Assembly: GCA_025363715.1 (NCBI GenBank)
Contig: JANYLR010000098.1
Location: 1-64,000 of the forward strand
DNA length: 64,000 bases
Direction of reading: 5' to 3'
From: Holophagaceae bacterium
Lineage (GTDB): Bacteria; Acidobacteriota; Holophagae; Holophagales; Holophagaceae
The notes under the pieces are model-generated. The model did not search any database and had not been told where the DNA came from. It was given only the letters and a program-made list of their open reading frames with translations. The position numbers and the translations under genes were made by a program. Below, in pieces: positions 55,239-62,815 of this stretch (positions are counted from its first letter, which is position 1; every line of letters begins with the position of its first letter).

Positions 55239-56099
55239 ATGGCCCGCCGCACGGAAGCCCATCCCGACAACACTCCTGGTCCATTCTTCGTGGACCGCAC
55301 CTGCATCGACTGTGGCACCTGCTACCAGTTCGCCCCGGGCATTTTTGTCGATGGGGGTGATCACGCCCGAGTCCAGGCCCAGCCGGTCGAAGCGGCGGCG
55401 CGGCTGCGGGCCTCCATGGCCCTGGTGGCTTGCCCGGTGGGTTCCATCGGCACTGATGACAAGGCCGCCATCGCCGAGGCCACCAAGTCCTTCCCCCATC
55501 CCCTGGCCGAGACTGTCTCCTTCTGCGGCTACACCAGCGACAAGAGCTTCGGCGCCTGGAGCTACCTGATCCACCGCCCCGAAGGCAACGTCCTCGTGGA
55601 TTCCCCCCGGGCGGCGGAGCCGCTGATGAAGAATCTGGAGGCACTCGGCGGCGTGGCCATGCTGGTACTCAGCCATCGGGACGACGTGGCCGACCATGAG
55701 GCCTACCACGACCGCTTCGGCTGTGAGCGGATCATGCACCGCGGCGATGGCATTCCAGGAATGGAACGACTGGTGGACGGCGATGCGCCCATCGAGCTGG
55801 CCGAGGATCTGCTGTTGATCCCCACGCCAGGGCACACGGCCGGAAGCGTCTGCCTGCTGCACCGGGGCTTCCTCTTCACCGGCGACCACCTCTGGTGGAA
55901 CCCGGACAAGGGCCGCCTCTCCGCTTCAAAGGCCTACAACTGGCACTCCTGGGCCCAGCAGCTTGACAGTCTGGAAAAGCTGCTGGCCTTCGATTTCACC
56001 TGGGTGCTGCCCGGCCATGGCAGCATCCACCGTGCCTCCAGCCCCGCCGCCATGAGGACCGACCTGGAGGTGGCGATCCGGGTCCTCAGGAGTCTCTGA
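55239..56099 (+). CDS. Ferredoxin-metallo-beta-lactamase fusion protein
   Basis: A 286-residue fusion. Residues about 15-75 are a ferredoxin module: CIDCGTCYQFAPG and ACPVGSIG give four Cys for one 4Fe-4S cluster. Residues about 85-280 are an MBL hydrolase fold: LSHRDDVADHEAYHDRF in place of canonical HxHxDH, then PTPGHTAGS and FTGDHLWW, then LPGHG. The first metal loop replaces the second His by Asp and has a longer spacing, so metal content may differ. A cluster-bearing MBL suggests redox-linked hydrolysis or oxygen/thiol chemistry; substrate unknown. Confidence 0.87.
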   Translation: MARRTEAHPDNTPGPFFVDRTCIDCGTCYQFAPGIFVDGGDHARVQAQPVEAAARLRASMALVACPVGSIGTDDKAAIAEATKSFPHPLAETVSFCGYTSDKSFGAWSYLIHRPEGNVLVDSPRAAEPLMKNLEALGGVAMLVLSHRDDVADHEAYHDRFGCERIMHRGDGIPGMERLVDGDAPIELAEDLLLIPTPGHTAGSVCLLHRGFLFTGDHLWWNPDKGRLSASKAYNWHSWAQQLDSLEKLLAFDFTWVLPGHGSIHRASSPAAMRTDLEVAIRVLRSL

Positions 56100-56150
56100 T
56101 GCCGTCCTTGGCGGCCCGTGGGAAACTGGAGCGTTCCACCGGAGTCCCCC

Positions 56151-57815
56151 ATGAGCACTGCCTCGGATGCCCCTGTCATCACCGCCCCTCGCGGCACCCA
56201 CCTGCACTGCAAGGGCTGGGTGCAGGAGGCCGCCCTGCGCATGCTCATGAACAACCTCGATCCCGAAGTGGCCGAGCGGCCCGGGGACCTGGTGGTCTAC
56301 GGCGGCCTGGGCAAGGCGGCCCGCAACTGGGACTGCTTCCACGCCATCGTGAAGGAACTGAAGCACCTGGGCGATGACGAGACCCTGCTGGTGCAGAGCG
56401 GCAAGCCCGTGGGCGTGGTGAAGACTCATGCCGACGCGCCCCGGGTGCTCATCGCCAATTCGAACCTGGTGCCCAAGTGGGCCACCTGGGAGGTCTTCCG
56501 CGAGCTCGATCAGAAGGGCCTGATGATGTACGGCCAGATGACCGCCGGCAGCTGGATCTACATCGGAAGCCAGGGCATCGTGCAGGGCACGTACGAAACC
56601 TTTGCCGAAGCAGCGCGGCAGCACTTCAACGGCACCTTGGCCGGCACCTGGACGCTCACCGCCGGCCTGGGTGGCATGGGCGGTGCCCAGCCCCTGGCCG
56701 TGACCATGAATGGCGGCGTGGCCCTCTGCATCGAGGTGGATCAGACCCGCATCCAGAAGCGCATCGACACCCGCTACCTGGATGAGTGGACCGACAACCT
56801 GGACACGGCCCTGGCCCTGGTGGACCAGTACGTGGATGCCCACGAGGCCCGCAGCATCGGGCTGCTGGGCAATGCTGCAGAGCTCCTGCCGGAGATCCTC
56901 AAGCGTGGCTACATCCCCCAACTCGTCACTGACCAGACCTCGGCCCACGACGAATACAACGGCTACATCCCCGCCGGGCTCAGCCTCGAGCAGGCCGCCC
57001 TCATGCGCAAGGATGAGCCCGAAGCCTATGTGCAGCGGGCCCTGGCCTCCATGCGCACCCATGTGGAAGCCATGATCGAGTTCCAGCGGCTGGGCTCGGT
57101 GACCTTCGACTACGGCAACAACATCCGCGCCCAGGCCCAGCGGGCTGGCTGCGAGAACGCGTTCGCCTTTCCGGGCTTCGTGCCCGCCTTCATCCGGCCC
57201 CTATTCTGCAAGGGCATCGGCCCCTTCCGCTGGGTCGCGCTCTCGGGCGATCCCGCCGACATCGCCGTCACCGACGCGGCCATGATGGAGTTGTTCCCAG
57301 AAAACGAAGGCCTGCTCCGCTGGCTCAGGGCCGCCCAGGAGAAGATCGCCTTTCAGGGTCTGCCGGCCCGCATCTGCTGGATCGGCGCCGGCGAGCGCCA
57401 TCTGGCGGGCCTGAAGTTCAACGAGCTGGTGCGCACTGGCAAGGTAAAGGCCCCCATCGTCATCGGCCGCGACCACCTGGACAGCGGCAGCGTGGCCAGC
57501 CCCAATCGGGAGACCGAGGCCATGAAGGATGGCTCCGATGCGGTCAGTGACTGGCCCCTGCTGAATGCCCTGACGGCGGCCTCCGGCGGCGCCTCCTGGG
57601 TGAGCTTCCACCACGGCGGCGGCGTGGGCATGGGCTACAGCCAGCACAGCGGCGTGGTCATCGTGGCCGACGGCACCGAGCGCGCCGAGCGCTGCATCAC
57701 CCGCGTCCTCTGGAACGATCCCGCCATGGGCGTCTTCCGCCACGCCGACGCCGGCTACGACTCCGCCCGCGAGCATGCCGAGACCATCGGATTGCACATC
57801 CCGATGAAGGGATGA
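56151..57815 (+). CDS. hutU: Urocanate hydratase
   Basis: A 554-residue HutU of normal length, converting urocanate to imidazolone propionate with tightly bound NAD. The NAD-binding and active-site signature is seen around [12 protein letters not shown] and SHARED-type motifs such as [11 protein letters not shown] and [13 protein letters not shown]. No hutH, hutI or hutG lies nearby, so histidine degradation genes must be scattered or incomplete. It starts 52 bp after the ferredoxin-MBL gene. A palindromic element follows its stop. Confidence 0.97.
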   Translation: MSTASDAPVITAPRGTHLHCKGWVQEAALRMLMNNLDPEVAERPGDLVVYGGLGKAARNWDCFHAIVKELKHLGDDETLLVQSGKPVGVVKTHADAPRVLIANSNLVPKWATWEVFRELDQKGLMMYGQMTAGSWIYIGSQGIVQGTYETFAEAARQHFNGTLAGTWTLTAGLGGMGGAQPLAVTMNGGVALCIEVDQTRIQKRIDTRYLDEWTDNLDTALALVDQYVDAHEARSIGLLGNAAELLPEILKRGYIPQLVTDQTSAHDEYNGYIPAGLSLEQAALMRKDEPEAYVQRALASMRTHVEAMIEFQRLGSVTFDYGNNIRAQAQRAGCENAFAFPGFVPAFIRPLFCKGIGPFRWVALSGDPADIAVTDAAMMELFPENEGLLRWLRAAQEKIAFQGLPARICWIGAGERHLAGLKFNELVRTGKVKAPIVIGRDHLDSGSVASPNRETEAMKDGSDAVSDWPLLNALTAASGGASWVSFHHGGGVGMGYSQHSGVVIVADGTERAERCITRVLWNDPAMGVFRHADAGYDSAREHAETIGLHIPMKG

Positions 57816-57828
57816 ATACAGACTGATC

Positions 57829-57900
57829 AACCACGAAGACGGGAAGACCACGAAAATAATCCGCACTTCTTCGTGGTCTTGGTGGTCTTCGTGGTGGATC
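57829..57900. repeat. Palindromic intergenic element, copy 2
   Basis: A long hairpin: the left arm 57830-57854 (ACCACGAAGAC then GGGAAGACCACGAA) pairs with 57870-57895 with few mismatches, across a 15-nt loop. It begins just after the hutU stop and shares its CACGAAG/CTTCGTG units with copy 1 (54070-54190). It could terminate hutU or be a dispersed REP-like element. Confidence 0.85.
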
Positions 57901-57921
57901 TTTTGTCTTTGAGAGGTTTCC

Positions 57922-58320
57922 ATGTCCCGCCCCTGCCCCTGCACTTCCAAGAAGCCCTATGACCGCTGCTGCGGCCCCTTCCATGCGGGCACTGCCCTGC
58001 CGGAAACGGCGGAACAGCTCATGCGGTCGCGCTTCAGCGCCTACGCCCTGGGCAAGGTGGACTACCTGATTGCCACTCGCTCCGAATCCAAGCGGGCTGA
58101 AGAGAACCGGGAAGAGATGGTCCAGTACTGCAAGTCCGTAAGTTGCGTGGGATTGAAGATCGTGACCAAGGAGAAGGGTGGCAAGGCGGACGACACGGGC
58201 CGCGTCACCTTCCATGCCAGCCTCCAGACCAATGGCCGCCGGAACCTCCACATCGAGACCAGTACCTTCGCCCGGGAGAACGGGAGGTGGGTCTACGTGG
58301 ATGGGGTGGTGAAGGGCTAG
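57922..58320 (+). CDS. YchJ-like SEC-C motif protein
   Basis: A 132-residue YchJ/UPF0225 protein. The N-terminal SEC-C zinc motif is CPCTSKKPYDRCCGPF. The body matches YchJ (SAEQLMRSRFSAYALG-like TAEQLMRSRFSAYALGK, and TFHASLQTNGRRNLHIETSTF in part), which has an NTF2-like fold. Function unknown. GAGAGG precedes the ATG. It follows the repeat element and is probably transcribed separately from hutU. Confidence 0.9.
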   Translation: MSRPCPCTSKKPYDRCCGPFHAGTALPETAEQLMRSRFSAYALGKVDYLIATRSESKRAEENREEMVQYCKSVSCVGLKIVTKEKGGKADDTGRVTFHASLQTNGRRNLHIETSTFARENGRWVYVDGVVKG

Positions 58321-58529
58321 GCCGATTTCATCAGAAGCCTCCTATGAAAAAAAGAGGGGCGACAACGGCCGGACCTGCGCTGGTTTTGATGGGAAGACTG
58401 GTTCTGCCCTTGGCGGATTGATTGGTCAGTCAGTTCACAACCCAGCAGGTCTTCTATTCGGCCCCACGACATTTGTTTCGAAATTTCAGATCCATGCCAC
58501 CTATCCCGAAGAAGTCTCAGAGGTTGGGC

Positions 58530-59705
58530 ATGGAGGGTGAGGCCGTATTCATTCGCCGGGCGGACCACGGGGCACGCATCCTCGTGGTCGATGACGATGC
58601 CCTGGCCCGCCGCAGCCTCCGGGCCATGCTGGAGCGCTCCTACTATGTGGTCGAAACCGTAGAGAGCGGACCGGAAGCGCTCGCACTGCTCACGACCTAC
58701 CAGCCGGATCTGATCCTCCTGGATATCCAGATGCCCGGGATGGATGGACTGGAAGTCTGCCGTCGGATCCGAGTGCTGCCGGATGGTGACCTGCTCCCCA
58801 TCATCTTCCTGACGGGCGACGAGCGCCTGGATCTGCACGCCGAGGCGCTGCGGGCCAAGGGGGACGACTTCCTCCGGAAACCCATCCGCTCGGCAGAACT
58901 GATCATTCGGGTCAGGAGCCTCATGCGGCTGAAGCGGCTCCAGGCCGAGGTCCTGGCCGAACGGGACAACCTGCTGGATCTCCAGAAGCAGCGGGAACAG
59001 CTCTTCGAATTCATCGTGCACGACCTGAAGAATCCTCTTTCGGCCATTCAGATGGGACTGGAGCTGCTGGACACCGGAGACGCCATCGACGCTACGTCTC
59101 AGATTCAGGTCCACCGGCTCCGGGACACCGCCCGTTACATGGGCCGCATGATCCAGAACATTTTGGACATCGGGCGGGCCGAACAGGTGGGGTTGGAACT
59201 CCGCAGGACCCGCTTCGGCCTGGCCACCTGGATGTCTGGCCTGCAACAAGAAGTGGAGTCCCAGGCCCAATCCCGGCACCACCAGTTGTCCTGGGAATGT
59301 CCGGACGAGCTGGAAGTCGAGGCCGATCCAGAGTGCCTGCAGCGGCTCCTGCTGAACCTCATCGATAACGCGCTGAAGTACTCACCCTCCGGCAGCCACA
59401 CCCGGATCATGGCCCGATCTGAAGGGAGTGGCGTGCGTCTGGAGGTACGGGACCAGGGTGAAGGGATCCCAGAAGCCATGCGGGAGCAGATCTTCGGGAA
59501 GTTCGTCCGGCTGGACGAAGGGAGTGCAGATCTCCGCTCGGGATCGGGCCTGGGCCTAGCCTTCTGCCGCATGGCGGCCGAAGCCCACGAGGGGCGGATC
59601 TGGGTAGAGGACAACACCCCCAAGGGCAGCGTGTTCGTGCTGGAGATTCCGCGGATCCACCGGGCTGGCCTTCGGGATCCTGATTCCGATGGCGGGAAGG
59701 CTTGA
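58530..59705 (+). CDS. Receiver-histidine kinase hybrid (REC-HisKA-HATPase)
   Basis: A 391-residue soluble protein. An N-terminal receiver (about 15-130) has Asp65 in LLDIQMPGMDG and Lys117; a coil follows, then HisKA with acceptor His164 in EFIVHDLKNPLSAIQ, then HATPase_c with NLIDNALKYSPSGS, DQGEGIPE and GSGLGLAFCRMAAEAH. Receiver-first kinases are usually mid-chain relays controlled by another kinase. ATG 58530 has AGAGG upstream; ATG 58494 is possible. No partner is adjacent. A strong hairpin follows the stop. Confidence 0.92.
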   Translation: MEGEAVFIRRADHGARILVVDDDALARRSLRAMLERSYYVVETVESGPEALALLTTYQPDLILLDIQMPGMDGLEVCRRIRVLPDGDLLPIIFLTGDERLDLHAEALRAKGDDFLRKPIRSAELIIRVRSLMRLKRLQAEVLAERDNLLDLQKQREQLFEFIVHDLKNPLSAIQMGLELLDTGDAIDATSQIQVHRLRDTARYMGRMIQNILDIGRAEQVGLELRRTRFGLATWMSGLQQEVESQAQSRHHQLSWECPDELEVEADPECLQRLLLNLIDNALKYSPSGSHTRIMARSEGSGVRLEVRDQGEGIPEAMREQIFGKFVRLDEGSADLRSGSGLGLAFCRMAAEAHEGRIWVEDNTPKGSVFVLEIPRIHRAGLRDPDSDGGKA

Positions 59706-59749
59706 GGAAAGCGGATCCGGGGTTCCTCTGCAACCCAAGTTGCATTGAG

Positions 59750-59784
59750 GGCGACCCCAGATCCTGGGGGGATCTGGGGTTGCC
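59750..59784. terminator. 15-bp stem-loop between convergent genes
   Basis: 59750-59764 (GGCGACCCCAGATCC) pairs with 59770-59784 (GGATCTGGGGTTGCC) with one G-T pair and a 5-nt loop. It lies between the convergent receiver-kinase and hcp genes and probably ends both transcripts, though T-runs are absent. Confidence 0.6.
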
Positions 59785-59816
59785 ATCAATCGGGGAAAGA
59801 CAGGCCGTCACGCTGT

Positions 59817-61124
59817 TCAGACGGTCTGGCACTCCTTGGCGGCGCAGGCTTCCAGGACGTCGACCCGGCCATCCTGGCCGATGAGCTTCAAGCCGTAGGC
59901 ATCCTGGAGCACCTTGAAGACGTTGGGGGTGAGCCAGGCGGGAGCGGCCGGACCCACGGCGATGTCCTTCACGCCGAGGTGGAGAAGGGTGAGGAGCACG
60001 GCCACGGCCTTCTGCTCGAACCAGCTCAGCACGATGGTGAGGGGCAGGTCATTCACGCCGCACTTGAAGGCGCCCGCGAGCCCCACGGCCACCTGGATGG
60101 CACCATAGGCGTTGTTGCACTGGCCCATGTCCAGCAGCCGAGGCAGACCCAGCAGCGTGCCGTAGTCGTGGCCCATGATGCGGTACTTGCCGCAGCCCAG
60201 GGTGAGGATGAAGCTGCTGGCGGGCGCGTTCTTCGCGTAGTCGGTGTAGTAGTTGCGGCCTGGCTCCGCGCCATCACAGCCGCCGATAACGAAGAAGCGG
60301 GTGATGGCGCCCTTCTCCACCGCCTCGATGATGGCGGGAGCGGCCTCCAGGATCACGCTGTGATGGAAGCCCACCGGAATGATCTCGCCCTGGCGCTCAG
60401 GCAGGGCGCCGATCGCCTGGGCACGGGCGATGACCGCTGAAAAATCGTCAGTCTTCAGGCGCGTGGCGCCGGGGACGGCGGTGACCCGGGTGGTGAAGAA
60501 CTTGTCGGCGTAGCCCGGCCTGGGATGCAAGACACAGTTGGTGGTGGCCAGGATGGCGCCACCGAATTCCTCGAACTCGCTCTTCTGCAACTGCCAGGCG
60601 CCGCCGAAGTGGCCCGCCAGGTTCGGGTGGTCGGCGAGCTTGGGATACATGAAGGCGGGCAACATTTCGCCGTGGGTGTAGACCATCACATCTGTGCCCT
60701 CTACCTGCCGCAGGAGGTTCTCCAGATCGAGCAGGTCATGGCCGGTGACCAGGATGCCGGGCTTGGCCTGGGTGCCGGTTTGAACTTCCCGGACCTGGGG
60801 CTTGCCGTAGCGTTCGACATGGGCCTCATCCAGCATCTCCATGACCCGCAGGTTCTGCTTGCCGCATTCCAGCACCAACTCCAGGAGGCTGGGGATATCG
60901 AAGTTGACGTTGGTGACGGTAGCGAAGAGGGCTTCCTCCGTGAACGCATCCACGGCCTCATCCACCTTGCCCAGGCGCCGCGCATGGTGCGCATAGGCAG
61001 CCATGCCCTTCAGGCCATAGAGCAGGGTTTCCTGCAGGCTCTGGACGTCGGGATCCTTGCCGCAGATGCCAATGGCATCGCAGCCGACGCCTCCTTTGGC
61101 CTGTTCACATTGATTACAGAACAT
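59817..61124 (-). CDS. hcp: Hybrid cluster protein (hydroxylamine reductase), short class
   Basis: A 435-residue Hcp. The N-terminal cluster has Cys3, Cys6, Cys15 and Cys21 (FCNQCEQ to GICGK). Hybrid-cluster ligand regions are visible as TNCVLHPRPGYADKFFTT in part, FVIGGCDGAEPGRNYYTDYA in part, TLGCGKYR and GQCNNAYGA. At 435 residues it is about 100 shorter than E. coli Hcp and fits the short class lacking one helical bundle. Proposed roles are NO reduction, S-nitrosylation or nitrosative-stress defence. GGAGGTAA precedes the ATG. No hcr reductase gene is adjacent. Confidence 0.94.
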   Translation of the reverse strand: MFCNQCEQAKGGVGCDAIGICGKDPDVQSLQETLLYGLKGMAAYAHHARRLGKVDEAVDAFTEEALFATVTNVNFDIPSLLELVLECGKQNLRVMEMLDEAHVERYGKPQVREVQTGTQAKPGILVTGHDLLDLENLLRQVEGTDVMVYTHGEMLPAFMYPKLADHPNLAGHFGGAWQLQKSEFEEFGGAILATTNCVLHPRPGYADKFFTTRVTAVPGATRLKTDDFSAVIARAQAIGALPERQGEIIPVGFHHSVILEAAPAIIEAVEKGAITRFFVIGGCDGAEPGRNYYTDYAKNAPASSFILTLGCGKYRIMGHDYGTLLGLPRLLDMGQCNNAYGAIQVAVGLAGAFKCGVNDLPLTIVLSWFEQKAVAVLLTLLHLGVKDIAVGPAAPAWLTPNVFKVLQDAYGLKLIGQDGRVDVLEACAAKECQTV

Positions 61125-61582
61125 GGATTACCTCCGATGGGGTGCCCACTTGGGGCGATGGCAGGGGTAGGAACCGGGCTCGACTTGGCAGTGGTATCGA
61201 TGTCTGGCTGGGAGATGAGCTCGACGCAGGCGCAGCCAACGCCTGAGGCGCGACTGGAACCTTCTTTTGCCCGAATTTGGACCAACACCCTGGTTTCGGA
61301 TTTCTTTGGGTGAAATAGCCTTGCTTCCTGGATGGACGCTCTTGCCTGGATGGGTGGAGGAGTTTACTATCCCTCGGCCAATGCTCCTTGAATGCGCTGG
61401 TGGTATGGGTTTGCGGGATGGCTGCCTGTTTTCACTTCGCAGGCCACTCGAGCGAGTCACCTGCCGCCGGCCGGGCTGACTACTAGCATGCGGTTTATTG
61501 AAGACATGTCAATCTTCAATTTTGACGACTATGCAAAACCAGCATCATCAAGTGATGCAATGGGATGGAGCCCAGGACAGGT
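61125..61582 (-). promoter_or_regulatory. 458-bp gene-free region upstream of hcp
   Basis: No supported gene. The hcp ribosome site is at the left end. At the right, an AT-rich patch (about 61490-61560) holds inverted repeats ATTGAAGA-N8-TCTTCAAT (61497-61504 with 61513-61520), GTCAA...TTGAC (61508-61512 with 61522-61526), and GCATCA-N5-TGATGC (61542-61547 with 61553-61558). These resemble binding sites for CRP/FNR- or HcpR-like regulators but none is a clean consensus. If this is the hcp promoter, its leader is about 350 nt. Confidence 0.5.
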
Positions 61583-62815
61583 TTAGCGTTTTCGGGACTG
61601 CTCGAACACCTGGAGCGCATCCGGGAAGGGCGCCAGGGCCCGTTCGAAGACGCCAAGGGAGTAGGCGATGGTGAGTCCGTAGTTGGTGATGGGGACTCCT
61701 GCTTCGTGGCAGCGGTGGATGCGGCTGGTCATTTCCTTGCGGTTGCCCGTGCAGTTCCCGCAGTGGATCACGAGGCGGTAGGGACTCAAATCCTGCGGAA
61801 AATCTCGACCCTGGACGTTGGCAAAGTGCACCTTGGCGCCCACGTACTGGGTGAGCCAGCGCGGGATCTTCACCCGGCCGATGTCCTCTCCGACGGGATG
61901 GTGGCTGCAGGTCTCCGCAATGAGCACGGTGTCGCCACCCTTGAGCTGCTCGATGCCAAGGGTGCCCCGCACCTGCTCCGCCAGATTCCCCTGGAACCGG
62001 GCCATGAGGATGGAGAAAGAGGTCATGGGGATGCTCTTGGGCACATCCGCTGCAACCTTGAGAAAGGCCTGGGAATCCGTGACGACAAGGGCCGGAGGAG
62101 ACTTCAAGCGTTCCAGGGCCTGTTTCAGTTCCCGCTCCTGCACCACCATGGCCATGGATTCAGCATCCAGCAGATCGCGGATGGTCATGACCTGGGGCAG
62201 GATGAGCCGTCCCTTCGGCGCTTCCTTGTCGATGGGCACCACCAGGATGGCTACCTCACCGGGCGGGACGAGATCCGCCACCAGGCGCTGGTTGTCGAAG
62301 AAATTGGCAGGGGCCAGCTTGAGCAGGCCAGCCCTCAGATCGGAGAGGCCCTCTCCTGTCAGCGAAGACACCGCCACCGGCCAGGCTCCCATGGCTTCGG
62401 CGAGGCTGCATTCATCAGGTGTCGGCAACCGCAGGTCCGTCTTGTTGAAGACCACCAGGGCGGGCACCTTCCGGTTCTTCAACTCTGCTAGGAGCGCCCG
62501 TTCGAAGTCCCCCCAGGCGCCGGCCTCGGTGACGATCATCCCCAGATCCACGCGGTCCAGCACACTCCGGGTGCGGGCGATGCGCAGTTCGCCCAGGGCG
62601 CCCTCGTCATCCACTCCGGCAGTATCCACGAACTGTACGGGCCCCAGGGGGAGCAGCTCCATGGGCTTCTCCACCGGGTCCGTGGTGGTGCCCGCATGAG
62701 CCGACACGATGGAGACCTGCTGCCGTGTGATGGCGTTCAGCAGCGACGACTTGCCCACGTTCCTGCGTCCGAAGAGGCCGATATGGAGGCGAAGGGATTT
62801 GGGAGTGGATTGCAT
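61583..62815 (-). CDS. hydF: [FeFe]-hydrogenase maturation GTPase HydF
   Basis: A 410-residue HydF, the scaffold on which the diiron subcluster of the H-cluster is assembled and delivered to the hydrogenase. The N-terminal GTPase has GRRNVGKSSLLNAI, DTAGVDDEG and FNKTDLRL. The 4Fe-4S site is CSHHPVGEDIGRVK plus HCGNCTGNR. ATG 62815 overlaps the aspartate ammonia-lyase stop by 1 bp. hydE, hydG and the hydrogenase genes are not in the window and may lie to the right. Confidence 0.96.
   Translation of the reverse strand: MQSTPKSLRLHIGLFGRRNVGKSSLLNAITRQQVSIVSAHAGTTTDPVEKPMELLPLGPVQFVDTAGVDDEGALGELRIARTRSVLDRVDLGMIVTEAGAWGDFERALLAELKNRKVPALVVFNKTDLRLPTPDECSLAEAMGAWPVAVSSLTGEGLSDLRAGLLKLAPANFFDNQRLVADLVPPGEVAILVVPIDKEAPKGRLILPQVMTIRDLLDAESMAMVVQERELKQALERLKSPPALVVTDSQAFLKVAADVPKSIPMTSFSILMARFQGNLAEQVRGTLGIEQLKGGDTVLIAETCSHHPVGEDIGRVKIPRWLTQYVGAKVHFANVQGRDFPQDLSPYRLVIHCGNCTGNRKEMTSRIHRCHEAGVPITNYGLTIAYSLGVFERALAPFPDALQVFEQSRKR

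Noticed and set aside
58344-58421. A 25-codon frame beginning MKKRGATT after the YchJ-like gene
   Set aside because: No ribosome site and no conservation evidence; it is probably chance within the leader of the receiver-kinase gene.
61128-61460. A 110-codon minus-strand frame upstream of hcp
   Set aside because: Its translation is low-complexity Arg/Pro/Ser with no good ribosome site or homology, so the region is treated as non-coding.
61125-61500. A riboswitch in the hcp leader
   Set aside because: I looked for cobalamin, molybdenum cofactor, c-di-GMP and other conserved cores and found no recognisable consensus; only simple inverted repeats are present.
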